This document shows positions 17,482-26,477 of a DNA stretch of 48,745 bases, piece after piece. A program made the position numbers and the translations under genes. This DNA is from DAOUVR01 sp034430535 (GTDB taxonomy: Bacteria; Chloroflexota; Dehalococcoidia; E44-bin15): contig CAYUCL010000013.1 in assembly GCA_964443325.1 (NCBI GenBank), forward strand, positions 1-48,745. Reading direction: 5' to 3'. Every line of letters begins with the position of its first letter. The first letter of the stretch is position 1. The notes under the pieces were generated by a model. The model saw only the letters and a list, made by a program, of their open reading frames with translations, had not been told where the DNA came from and did not search any database.

Positions 17482-19666
17482 TGAGGGGAACGGAGTGGAA
17501 GCACTACGTGCTGCAATTCTCAAATCCTCGACAACCTGCGTGAAAATCTTCAAATGGGCACCTTGCCGATTGTTCCGGCGACCATCCAAACTTGCACATA
17601 ATAGGTTGAGTGAAACGCTGGCGAGATACAGGGCACTCGTTGATGATATTAACGAGATCTATGTCGTGATTCGAGGAGAGCACATAGTCTTCGCCAATAA
17701 AAGAAGCGCTGAACTCCTAGGCAGACCATTGGAGGACTTAGCGAAACAGAGTTTCTGGACATACGTAGCCCCCGAGAGCGTGGAGTATACCAAAAAGATC
17801 TATGAAGCTACTATGACTGGTCAGACAGTGCCTGAGACCTGGGAAACCACCATCATCAACGAAGCTGGAGAGAAAACACCAGTTGAAATCAGGTTCAAGA
17901 GTATTATCTATGAGAGCAAGCCTGCCTATGCCCTGCTGATAAGGGATGTCTCAGCGAGGAAGAAAGCTGAGGCAGAGATCATCCAACGCAATAAAAGGCT
18001 AGAGGTAATTAGTGAGCTCACCAGGATCATCGGCTCTAGCCTGGACATAAGAGATATATACCAAGCCTTTACCAGCGAGATCAAGAAGATCATCGATTTT
18101 GACCGAGCAAGCATCACTCTGGTTGACGGGGATCAACTCAGGCTCTTTGCCGTTTCTGGTGAGGTGGAGACGGGACTGGGTGAAGGAGACATTATTCCTT
18201 TAGCTGGTTCCACCACAGCATGGGTTATGGAACACAAGAGGAGCAACATTGAAACAGATTTTACCCAGGAAACGCAATTTGCCATCGACGAGAAGCAACT
18301 TCTAAAGAGCGGCCTAAAGTCGGCGATTCGCGTCCCCCTATTCTCCAAGGGTGAGGTCTTTGGCACCTTCAATCTCACCAGTCGCCACCCTAATGCCTAC
18401 GGCGATGTAGAGAGGGAGGTATTGGAGCAGCTTGCCGGGCAGATAGCGGCGGCTGTGGAGAACTCTCGATTGTTCATTCAGATAAGTGAACGTGAAAATG
18501 AGCTAAGCAAAGCCTACTCAGAGCTCAAAGCGGCACATGACCTTATGATTCAATCGGCGAATCTAAGGGCTCTGGGTGAGATGGCCAGTGGTGTTGCTCA
18601 CGACTTCAATAATATGCTTTCGGTAATTCTAGGTCGGGCTCAGTTAGCCTTGGGTAATGCAAAAGACCCCAGGATGGTGAGAGATCTTCGAATCATCGAG
18701 CAGAGCGCTGTTGATGGCGCCAAGACGGTTCGCCGCCTCCAGGACTTTGCCAGAGTGAGAGTGGACCGGGAATTTGAAGTGCTCGATTTGCATGAAGTAG
18801 TTAGGGACGCCTTACAGATGGTAGAGCCCCGCAGGCTGGAGCGACAGGCAGTAGACCGCATCGCGATCGATATTAGCGCTGAGATGGGTAAAGCGATTCC
18901 TATTGAGGGAGACTCTACAGAGCTGCGAGAGGTTCTAACTAATATCATTTTCAACGCTATGGATGCTATGCCTCATGGTGGCAAAATCACCGTTAAGAGC
19001 AAGCTGGAGAACAATTGTGTGGTTCTCTCTATTACCGATACAGGTATGGGCATCCCTGAGGAGATAAAGGGTAGGCTCTTCGACCCATTCTTCACCACCA
19101 AAAGCGCTGGGGGGCTTGGGATGGGGCTTAGTGTGGCCTATGGTATTATTAGCAGGCATGGCGGGAGCATCAACGTTGATAGCTCTGTTGGAAAGGGGGC
19201 AACCTTTTATATCAAGCTACCGGTAGCGGTCAGCACTGGCAAGAGACTGCTGCTTCCAGAAGAGCCCACCTCCATAAAGAGGGCAACAATTCTTCTCATA
19301 GAAGACGATCCCCAGACCAACGAAGTTCTCAGGCTCATGCTGGAACGGCTAGGCCACCAGGTAGAGTGGTTTACTAATGCAAAGGAGGCTCTGGAGACTT
19401 TTAACAAGGGCAAGAGCGACTACGACATCGTAGTCACTGACATGGGAATGCAGGAAATGTCGGGGCGCGATGTTGCCAGGAGAATTAAAGAGATGAGGCC
19501 TGAGACCTCAGTAATTCTGATCACAGGCTGGGGGACACAATTCAATCCCACGGAGCTGAGGAGGGTGGGAATTGATGGGATAATCTCGAAACCCTTTACT
19601 AAAGAGGCTCTTTCAGCAAAACTTACAGAGTTGCTCCCTACCGGTGCGGCAAACAAGACTAGATGA
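17465..19666 (+). CDS. Soluble PAS-GAF hybrid histidine kinase with receiver domain
   Basis: A 733-residue sensor kinase without transmembrane segments. Domains in order: PAS (~50-165, with YVVIRGEHIVFANKRSAELLG), GAF (~180-335), HisKA with phospho-acceptor H379 in VAHDFNN, HATPase (VLTNIIFNAMDAMP, then DTGMGIPEEI and GGLGMGLSVAYGI), and a C-terminal receiver with acceptor D659 in VVTDMGMQEMSG, Thr and Lys present. The HDFNN type H-box is common in hybrid kinases sensing cytosolic cues. GTG 17465 overlaps the upstream regulator; GTG 17495 is another candidate start, and the first ~45 residues are low-conservation in appearance. No gene follows in the same operon. Confidence 0.9.
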   Translation: MHQDDSEGNGVEALRAAILKSSTTCVKIFKWAPCRLFRRPSKLAHNRLSETLARYRALVDDINEIYVVIRGEHIVFANKRSAELLGRPLEDLAKQSFWTYVAPESVEYTKKIYEATMTGQTVPETWETTIINEAGEKTPVEIRFKSIIYESKPAYALLIRDVSARKKAEAEIIQRNKRLEVISELTRIIGSSLDIRDIYQAFTSEIKKIIDFDRASITLVDGDQLRLFAVSGEVETGLGEGDIIPLAGSTTAWVMEHKRSNIETDFTQETQFAIDEKQLLKSGLKSAIRVPLFSKGEVFGTFNLTSRHPNAYGDVEREVLEQLAGQIAAAVENSRLFIQISERENELSKAYSELKAAHDLMIQSANLRALGEMASGVAHDFNNMLSVILGRAQLALGNAKDPRMVRDLRIIEQSAVDGAKTVRRLQDFARVRVDREFEVLDLHEVVRDALQMVEPRRLERQAVDRIAIDISAEMGKAIPIEGDSTELREVLTNIIFNAMDAMPHGGKITVKSKLENNCVVLSITDTGMGIPEEIKGRLFDPFFTTKSAGGLGMGLSVAYGIISRHGGSINVDSSVGKGATFYIKLPVAVSTGKRLLLPEEPTSIKRATILLIEDDPQTNEVLRLMLERLGHQVEWFTNAKEALETFNKGKSDYDIVVTDMGMQEMSGRDVARRIKEMRPETSVILITGWGTQFNPTELRRVGIDGIISKPFTKEALSAKLTELLPTGAANKTR

Positions 19667-19789
19667 CATCAAAGCAAGTAACGCCTCAAATCCTTTCGAA
19701 TGCTGAAAACTACCACACCCCCCAGAAATATCTTAACTCTACCAAGAAATACACCCCGTCTATTAAATTGTGAAATAACTAGATGAGTG

Positions 19790-20983
19790 CTACTGTCCGT
19801 CACCAGATATTAGCGAAGGCAAGCCCTCTGCAGCTTCCTCTAGTTCTCTCAGTCTTTCCTCCGCTTCCATTTGTCTCTTCTGTATTGTGGCAGTGGAGCT
19901 TGATGCATTGCGATAGAATTCCTTCAACCTAGGTACGTTACTAAGCTTGGAGAAAATAAGTGTTACGCCGACGTCGTTCCCCGCTCTTGGATAGTCGCCA
20001 CTTCTGATTACGGCATCCTCTGCCATTTCCCTCATAAGACCTCCGAGTTCTCTCACCATTGCTATATTCATTTCCCTAGATGGTGCGGAGATCATATATA
20101 GAGCCTTTCCGGCATCCCCGGGATGAATCGTCACCGAAAGCTCGCTTATGGCTTGATCAACTGCCTCCAATCCCCTCTGGGTTTCTCTACCTTTTTTCCT
20201 GAAGCTTCGCCTCCTTTCGAAGGGCATCCTGTTGAATGTCGGCACACTCGATTTACCTACCCCTATGGTGGTCCAACCCTCCATAGTCTGCATAATGTCA
20301 CCGGCATCAACGGTCTTCGCTCCAACATGACTTCGCTTGACCTCCTCACCAGCACAAAGCAAATCGTAGAATGGTGCCACTATTTCCTTGTTGATCTTCT
20401 CCATATTATTGACTAGGTTGGCATCCCTCTTTATAAATCGCTCGTTGTCACAAAGAATCACTGCATCGGCGACAGAGTAGGTAGATTTAAGAGAGGTTGC
20501 AACATTATAGATGGTCCTCTCCTCTGTGCCTTCTTCATGTTCAAAGGGGAGGATAGCGAGACAATAAACCGCTTTATTTGGGTATCGTTCCTTCAGTGCC
20601 TTGGTAAAAACTGGCATCGCCCCTGAGCCTGTGCCGCCGGCGGTGCCAGCAACGACTAAGAAGGCGTCTGTTTCGTAGAACCTTTCTCCCGTTCTTACTG
20701 CATCTATCACCTTGTAGCTATCCGCCTTTGCCACCGCAGCACCAGCCTCGTTTATCTTCCCCACGCCATGACCGCTTGTCTTTCTACCCCCAATAAGAAT
20801 TCGATGATGGAAATCGCCCCCTATAGTGCGTAGCCCTGTCAAGTCAGCTTGATCGGTATTCACCGCATACACACCAGTGACTATCTCAATCCTTCGACTT
20901 GACCTTGCCCTCCTACCTAACCTGGCAAACTCATCTGCGATCCTGCCACCACACTGCCCCAATCCAACGACAACTAATCTCAT
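19790..20983 (-). CDS. CetZ-like tubulin/FtsZ superfamily GTPase
   Basis: A 397-residue tubulin/FtsZ-fold protein, probably a GTP-dependent filament-forming cytoskeletal protein. Seen: N-terminal GQCGGRI loop (9-15), nucleotide-binding signature GGTGSG (116-121), and a T7-like loop TVDAGDI (224-230) that keeps the two Asp positions needed for GTP hydrolysis. The overall pattern resembles archaeal CetZ more than FtsZ: FtsZ has GGGTGTG and NVDFAD, and a C-terminal FtsA/ZipA-binding peptide that I do not see here. The last ~40 residues form a charged helix (RQMEAEERLRELEEAAEG). GGAGG lies 7 bases before ATG 20983. It is monocistronic, not in a division cluster. Role could be shape or membrane organisation. 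Confidence 0.82.
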   Translation of the reverse strand: MRLVVVGLGQCGGRIADEFARLGRRARSSRRIEIVTGVYAVNTDQADLTGLRTIGGDFHHRILIGGRKTSGHGVGKINEAGAAVAKADSYKVIDAVRTGERFYETDAFLVVAGTAGGTGSGAMPVFTKALKERYPNKAVYCLAILPFEHEEGTEERTIYNVATSLKSTYSVADAVILCDNERFIKRDANLVNNMEKINKEIVAPFYDLLCAGEEVKRSHVGAKTVDAGDIMQTMEGWTTIGVGKSSVPTFNRMPFERRRSFRKKGRETQRGLEAVDQAISELSVTIHPGDAGKALYMISAPSREMNIAMVRELGGLMREMAEDAVIRSGDYPRAGNDVGVTLIFSKLSNVPRLKEFYRNASSSTATIQKRQMEAEERLRELEEAAEGLPSLISGDGQ

Positions 20984-21199
20984 TTTATACCTCCATTTTT
21001 ACTGCCTTCCGTTATTGAGAGCCATTTTTCCATAATAAGCCTTCCCCTGTCAACCCTCACCAAATATTTAGCAACACCTCATTCGTTTACCCATACATTC
21101 CGGACTCGCATCACCATGATATTGCTAAACAAGCCTACTGAGAGTCTATCGCAAAGCCAATGACCGCCCCCATGCCTTCCCAAGAAGATCTATAATGAA

Positions 21200-21931
21200 C
21201 TAAAGAATACCGAAAGGGGGGATCACTGGGGTAGCCCTCTTATGGGCGCTTTCGGTCATCATGGCATCAACCTTTTCCCTTACCGCCTCTCTCGCCTCGC
21301 CATTGGTAAGATAGCGATCAAGCTCCTCATAGGTTAACTCCATTTCGGTTTCATCTGTTTGCCCCTCCCAAAGACCTGCGGATGGCGGCTTCTCGATGAT
21401 CTCATTGGGGATACCAAGATGGCTCGCCAACTCCCGAACCTGACTTTTCACCAGATTCCCCAAGGGCAGGATATCCACACCCCCATCGCCATACTTCGTG
21501 AAGTAGCCGACGGATATCTCGCTCCTATTCCCGGTGCCTACCACCAGACTGCCAAGCCGATTTGCTAGGTAGTATAGAGTGAGCATCCTCAGCCTGGGCT
21601 TCACATTGGCTTCAGCGAGTTTTCTAGTAGCAGGATCGAATTCGCTCGCCGGCAACACCCCCATTAATGATTCGTATACCTCATCCAGAGTGATAGTCCT
21701 AATAGGAATTTGGAATCTCCCAGCAATTGCCCGGGCATCCTCAAAATCGATTTTGCTACTGTAACAGGGCATGACCAATCCAACACAGTTCTCTGGAAAG
21801 GCCTGCTTACACAGAACAGCGACCACTGCAGAATCGACCCCCCCGCTCAAGCCAAAGACCACCCCATGGAGACCCGCCCCTGACACCTGCTCCTTTATCC
21901 ACACAATTAGTTTGTTTGCCAACTCTTCCAT
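21200..21931 (-). CDS. nadE: NH3-dependent NAD+ synthetase
   Basis: A 243-residue NAD synthetase that amidates nicotinic acid adenine dinucleotide with ammonia and ATP. The PP-loop SGGVDS is intact near the N-terminus. VVGTGNRSEISVGYFTKYGDGGVDILPLGNLVKSQVRELA is strongly conserved, and PSAGLWEGQTDETEM follows. There is no glutaminase domain, so it uses free ammonia. I use ATG 21931 rather than TTG 21937. It diverges from the ABC ATPase gene, with start regions within about 80 bases. Confidence 0.94.
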   Translation of the reverse strand: MEELANKLIVWIKEQVSGAGLHGVVFGLSGGVDSAVVAVLCKQAFPENCVGLVMPCYSSKIDFEDARAIAGRFQIPIRTITLDEVYESLMGVLPASEFDPATRKLAEANVKPRLRMLTLYYLANRLGSLVVGTGNRSEISVGYFTKYGDGGVDILPLGNLVKSQVRELASHLGIPNEIIEKPPSAGLWEGQTDETEMELTYEELDRYLTNGEAREAVREKVDAMMTESAHKRATPVIPPFGIL

Positions 21932-22007
21932 AATCAACGGTTGATTGACCAGACTGCCTGAAGTATACTCTCTAGATGATTATCAAGTCAAAGGACTGAA
22001 AGCAGGA

Positions 22008-23171
22008 ATGGACACCACAATCCTCATAATACTTATTGTCGCTTTCGCTGTCATCATTATCTTGCGACTCGCTATACGATCCTACAGGCTGCGGCAGGCA
22101 AGCAGTGAAAACCGGGAGCCAGTAGAACCAATATCTTCACCAGAAAAGACCACCACGACAGCAGAGAGCACATCATCAGAAATCGAGGCGCGAGTCAAAG
22201 GATTTGAAGAAACGCATCTGCTGGATAAAGCTACCCCGACGGCAGGTCACACCCCCACTCAAACAGAAGCTGGGCTCGAAAAGGCGGTCGAGATTTCCCA
22301 TCTCCATAAATCCTTCGGCGGCAATGAAGTGGTCAAGGACGTGTCCTTCAGCCTTACAACGGGGGAGGTCTTTGGCCTGGTGGGGCCGAATGGGGCGGGG
22401 AAGACTACCACCATAAGAATGCTCATGGACATCATAAGGCCGGATTCAGGAGAGATCCGGCTCTTCGGCCAGCCACTGGGGGAGGACACCAAGAACAGGA
22501 TCGGCTATCTCCCCGAGGAGAGAGGTCTCTACCGCAGGATGGCGGTCTCTGATTCCCTGGTTTACCTGGCCAGCCTGAAAAACATGGAGGTAAGGGTTGC
22601 CAGGGAGCGGGCGCAGGAACTTCTGAAGCAAGTGGATATGCTACCCCACCAAGGGAAAAAGATAAGCGAACTCAGCCGCGGCATGGGGCAAATCATTCAG
22701 TTCGTGGTTACTATTACTCATAATCCCGACCTGATTATCCTCGACGAACCTTTTGCCGGTCTAGATCCAATAAACACGCAGCTCTTGAAGGAGATCGTTC
22801 TCGAGCTCAAGGAGCAGGGTAAAACAATCATCCTGAGCACCCACATGATGAACGAGGTGGAGGAGATGTGTGATCGAATCATGATGATCGATAAGGGACA
22901 TGTAGTCCTCTATGGGGAATTGGCCAAGATAAAGTGGCGCTACCGCAACAACTCCGTTTTTGTGGAGTGTGATGGCGATATCGGCGAGTTGGAGGGTGTG
23001 AGCAGAAAGCAAGTGCATGGCAAGCATCTAGAGCTATTTCTGAATGGTGAGACCCTGCCTCAGACGATTCTTAACCAGCTTGTAGAGAAGAACGTTCAGG
23101 TTAACCGCTTCGAGGTTTCCACTCCATCGCTAAATGAGATCTTCATTCAGATCGTGGAGAAGGGACGATGA
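22008..23171 (+). CDS. NatA-type ABC transporter ATPase with N-terminal membrane anchor
   Basis: An ATPase subunit of an ABC-2 exporter. The C-terminal ~300 residues carry Walker A GPNGAGKTTT, signature LSRGMGQ, Walker B LIILDEPFAGLD and H-loop STHMMNE, plus a DUF4162-like tail (ELFLNGETLPQTIL). Unusually, the N-terminus has a hydrophobic helix (MDTTILIILIVAFAVIIIL) followed by a Ser/Thr/Glu/Pro-rich linker of about 70 residues, all in one open frame. ATG 22008 is the first good start; the frame is open upstream to a TTG at 21945. The ATGA overlap with the permease gene shows translational coupling. The cargo is unknown; similarity is to NatA sodium-efflux ATPases. Confidence 0.85.
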   Translation: MDTTILIILIVAFAVIIILRLAIRSYRLRQASSENREPVEPISSPEKTTTTAESTSSEIEARVKGFEETHLLDKATPTAGHTPTQTEAGLEKAVEISHLHKSFGGNEVVKDVSFSLTTGEVFGLVGPNGAGKTTTIRMLMDIIRPDSGEIRLFGQPLGEDTKNRIGYLPEERGLYRRMAVSDSLVYLASLKNMEVRVARERAQELLKQVDMLPHQGKKISELSRGMGQIIQFVVTITHNPDLIILDEPFAGLDPINTQLLKEIVLELKEQGKTIILSTHMMNEVEEMCDRIMMIDKGHVVLYGELAKIKWRYRNNSVFVECDGDIGELEGVSRKQVHGKHLELFLNGETLPQTILNQLVEKNVQVNRFEVSTPSLNEIFIQIVEKGR

Positions 23172-24370
23172 AGAAGACCTGGCTCATCGCAAGACACGAG
23201 TTTCTGAACACTATACAAAGGATAAGTTACATCCTCTTCACCATAAGCTTCCCCGTGCTGGCTATCTTGGGGATATTAATTTATATGGGAGTAACGTACT
23301 GGGTGGTCAGTCCTCCCCCAGAGGAGCAGAAGATCGGCTACGTCGACAATACCGGCATTTTTAATGAGTATACTAGCGCGGATGGAGTTATTTTCATACT
23401 TTATGAAACCAATGATGCGGCCAAGGAAGCCCTGCTCAGCAAGGAGGTCAGCGAGTACTTTATTATACCCGAGGACTATCTAGAAACGGGGCTGATAAAG
23501 AGATACACCACGCAGCGGGAGTTGGAACTGCCAGAGGGAACTATGGCGCGGATGGAGGACTTTCTCGTCGCTAACCTGCTCAGCGGTGAAGTAAGCGAGG
23601 AGCTACTGGAGAGGGCGCAGAAGCCGCTGCTGCCGATGTCCGTTCGACTGGACCCAGAAACGGGTGAGATCACACCGCTGGAGAACCTCATCACCGCCTT
23701 TGCACTACCTTACGGCTTCGGACTGCTATTCATGATATCGCTCTTCGTCACCTCAGGCTTCTTGCTTCAAGGGGTTAGTGAAGAGAAGGAAAATAGGCTC
23801 ATTGAAATCCTGCTGTCCTCGGTTTCAGCAAGGCAACTTATGAGCGGAAAAGTACTGGGGCTTGGTGCCGCTGGCCTGATGCAGATCGCCATCTGGCTCC
23901 TCACCGCCATGATCCTTAGCGCTGTCGGTCCAATCGCCGGCCTCAGCATCCCCATCGGAATCATACTCCCATGTATCGTATACTTCATCCTCGGCTATCT
24001 TCTATTCGGCACCGTCTGGACCCTTCTAGGCTCTATCGGCTCCACCGCCAGGGAGAGCAGTCAGTGGACGATGATCGTCGTCATGCCGGCGATGGTCCCA
24101 ATAATGCTGATTGGCCTTCTCGTAAACAACCCTGATCACGTAATCTTCACCGTCCTTACCTTCTTCCCCTTTACCACCCCGATAACAGCAGTAATGAGGC
24201 TCAGCGTTGGCACGCTTCCTACATGGGAGCTCCTATTGAGCATCGCCATCCTCATCGCCTCGATTCTGGGAGCGATATGGCTTGCAGCCAGGGTCTTCAG
24301 GACATTCCTGCTGATGTATGGCAAGAGACCGAGCTTCGCCGAGATCTGGAGATACATCCGAGAAGGCTAG
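23168..24370 (+). CDS. NatB/ABC-2 family transporter permease
   Basis: A 400-residue membrane subunit pairing with the preceding ATPase. Residues ~20-45 form the first helix. A large extracytoplasmic region (~50-175) follows, then five or more helices (from ~178 on) including the GFLLQGVSEEKENRLIEILLSSVSARQLMSGK stretch typical of ABC-2 permeases. Start ATG 23168 overlaps the ATPase stop as ATGA. A drug, sodium or lipid efflux role is possible, but the sequence does not tell which. Confidence 0.87.
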   Translation: MKKTWLIARHEFLNTIQRISYILFTISFPVLAILGILIYMGVTYWVVSPPPEEQKIGYVDNTGIFNEYTSADGVIFILYETNDAAKEALLSKEVSEYFIIPEDYLETGLIKRYTTQRELELPEGTMARMEDFLVANLLSGEVSEELLERAQKPLLPMSVRLDPETGEITPLENLITAFALPYGFGLLFMISLFVTSGFLLQGVSEEKENRLIEILLSSVSARQLMSGKVLGLGAAGLMQIAIWLLTAMILSAVGPIAGLSIPIGIILPCIVYFILGYLLFGTVWTLLGSIGSTARESSQWTMIVVMPAMVPIMLIGLLVNNPDHVIFTVLTFFPFTTPITAVMRLSVGTLPTWELLLSIAILIASILGAIWLAARVFRTFLLMYGKRPSFAEIWRYIREG

Positions 24371-24564
24371 CCGCCCTCTTTCATCTTTTATTATTATTCT
24401 AACCCAGCAGCTTTGTATCATCCCGAGAGAGCCCTTCGCCGCTGTCATTGTTCTCCTTCACCAAGTGAAGGGGAAGAATCTAATACAACTCAGGATAAAC
24501 TCCGTGCCCTAAGAATCCCTGACGTCCCATATATATCCTCTCCTTGCAAGTATTGCAAACGAAA

Positions 24565-24593
24565 TCGACCTCAAAGTCGATTGGTGATAGAAT
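24565..24593 (+). promoter_or_regulatory. mnmG promoter, near-leaderless
   Basis: TCGACC (24565-24570), 17-base spacer, TAGAAT (24588-24593) with TG one base upstream (extended -10). The predicted start near 24600 is only about 6 bases before ATG 24606, and no ribosome site is visible. Confidence 0.5.
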
Positions 24594-24605
24594 AACATCA
24601 ACACC

Positions 24606-26477
24606 ATGGGCGAAAAAATGTATGATGTTATTGTTATTGGAGCAGGACATGCCGGCTGCGAGGCGACTCTTGCTGCGGCCAGGATGGGTACCAGAACCCT
24701 GCTTCTCACCATGAACCTGGATAATGTGGCCCTTATGCCGTGCAACCCCTCTATCGGTGGCCCGGCCAAAGGGCATCTGGTGCGGGAGATCGACGCCATA
24801 GGCGGCGAGATGGCCCGAAACATTGACCGCACCTTCATCCAAATCAGGATGCTGAACACAGGCAAGGGACCGGCGGTTCAGGCACTTCGCGCCCAAGCCG
24901 ACAAGAAGCTTTACAGCCTGTCCATGAAACACACCTTGGAGCGCCAGCAGAACCTCGATGTAAAACAAGCGCTTGCTGAGGAGATCGAGGTGAAGGACAA
25001 CTCCCTCTGGGTGAAAACGAACATTGATCAGATATATAAAGGAAAGAGCGTGGTACTCACCACCGGGACATCGCTTTGCGGTCGAGTCATAATTGGGGAC
25101 AAGAGCTATTCGGCAGGACGAGCTGGTGAGTTTCCCGCGGAAAGGCTCTCTGAGAGCCTCTGCTCACTGGGTTTCACCCTGGGAAGGCTCAAGACCGGGA
25201 CACCACCCCGCATCGATGCCCGAACCATTGATTTTGAGAAGACAATCATCCAGCCTGGAAGCGAAGTCCCGCTCTATTTTAGCCTATGGGGTCCTCCAGC
25301 AAGCGACTCGAGATTTCCATCTACTAACCCCATCTACCCTTTGGCTCCTTCCACGTGGAGGCCCCAGTTGCCATGCTATCTGGTCTATACCAATGAAAGA
25401 ACCCACGAGATAATACGTAGCAATCTGGACCGCGCTCCGCTCTTCACCGGGCTCATTAAAGGGGTCGGGCCCCGATATTGCCCCTCAATAGAGGATAAGA
25501 TCGTCAGGTTTGCCCATAAAGAGCATCACCCCCTTTTCCTGGAGCCAGAGGGATGGGAGACAAACGAGGTTTACATTCAGGGAGCAAACACCAGCCTTCC
25601 CGAAGATGTGCAACTTGACATGCTGCGCACCATTCCAGCCTTAGAGCAGGTGGAAATGATAAGGGTGGGCTACGCCATCGAATACGATTATGTTCCGCCA
25701 AGCCAGATTTCAGCCACCCTGGAGACAAAACTGGTTCCTTGCCTGTTCCTCGCTGGCCAAATCAACGGAACAACTGGATATGAGGAGGCAGCAGGACAGG
25801 GGCTTATTGCAGGAATAAACGCTGCTCTCAGGGCTAACGGGAAATCTCCCCTCTTGGTGCGCCGTGACCAGGGCTATATCGCGGTGATGATCGACGATCT
25901 TACTACCAAGGAGCTGAGTGAGCCCTATCGACTACTGACTTCACGAGCGGAGTATCGCCTTCTGCTTCGCCAGGATAATGCCGACCTCAGGCTCACCCCA
26001 ATTGGCTATCAAGTAGGACTCATCGATAGGGATCGCTATGAGGCGGTGGAAGAGAGGCGACAGAAGATTGGTGAGGAGCTCGATCGGCTGAAGAAGACCT
26101 ATTTTACCCACTCAGAGCGCAGCATCAATGCTCTGGAGTTTCTACGTCGGCCAGAGGTGAGCTACCAGGAGCTGATTACCCTGGGTTACGGCTCTATCGG
26201 CCTGGCGACCAATGTCGCCGAGCAGGTGGAGATAGAGGCAAAATACGAGGGATATATCAAAAAGCAAAGAGTCGAGTTGGCACGCATGACAAGGCTTGAG
26301 GGGCAGCATGTCCCCCACAGGTTCGACTATGATGCCATAACTGGCTTGCGTTACGAGGCTCGGCAGAAACTAAAGAGGTTTCAACCGGCGACCTTAGGGC
26401 AGGCCTCCCGCATCGATGGCGTTACCCCCGCTGATATGGCTATCCTGATGGTGCACCTGAAGAGGGGATGGGAATGA
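24606..26477 (+). CDS. mnmG: tRNA uridine-5-carboxymethylaminomethyl modification enzyme MnmG
   Basis: A 623-residue FAD-dependent GidA/MnmG protein that, with MnmE, modifies the wobble uridine of several tRNAs. The FAD-binding motif VIGAGHAGCEA is at the N-terminus. Conserved MPCNPSIGGPAKGHLVREIDAIGG, GRLKTGTPPRI, GQINGTTGYEEAAGQG and SRAEYRLLLRQDNADLRLT segments are intact, with a C-terminal helical domain for MnmE/tRNA contact. Full length. mnmE is not in this window. It overlaps the ArsA-like gene by 4 bases (ATGA). Confidence 0.96.
   Translation: MGEKMYDVIVIGAGHAGCEATLAAARMGTRTLLLTMNLDNVALMPCNPSIGGPAKGHLVREIDAIGGEMARNIDRTFIQIRMLNTGKGPAVQALRAQADKKLYSLSMKHTLERQQNLDVKQALAEEIEVKDNSLWVKTNIDQIYKGKSVVLTTGTSLCGRVIIGDKSYSAGRAGEFPAERLSESLCSLGFTLGRLKTGTPPRIDARTIDFEKTIIQPGSEVPLYFSLWGPPASDSRFPSTNPIYPLAPSTWRPQLPCYLVYTNERTHEIIRSNLDRAPLFTGLIKGVGPRYCPSIEDKIVRFAHKEHHPLFLEPEGWETNEVYIQGANTSLPEDVQLDMLRTIPALEQVEMIRVGYAIEYDYVPPSQISATLETKLVPCLFLAGQINGTTGYEEAAGQGLIAGINAALRANGKSPLLVRRDQGYIAVMIDDLTTKELSEPYRLLTSRAEYRLLLRQDNADLRLTPIGYQVGLIDRDRYEAVEERRQKIGEELDRLKKTYFTHSERSINALEFLRRPEVSYQELITLGYGSIGLATNVAEQVEIEAKYEGYIKKQRVELARMTRLEGQHVPHRFDYDAITGLRYEARQKLKRFQPATLGQASRIDGVTPADMAILMVHLKRGWE

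Noticed and set aside
19790..20983. Canonical FtsZ
   Set aside because: The signature is GGTGSG, not GGGTGTG, the T7 loop lacks the Asn, and there is no C-terminal FtsA-binding peptide or division-gene neighbourhood.
20984..21060. TTGACA on the minus strand upstream of the CetZ-like gene as its promoter
   Set aside because: No acceptable -10 hexamer occurs at 16-18 bases; spacing to the nearest TATTAT is only 10.
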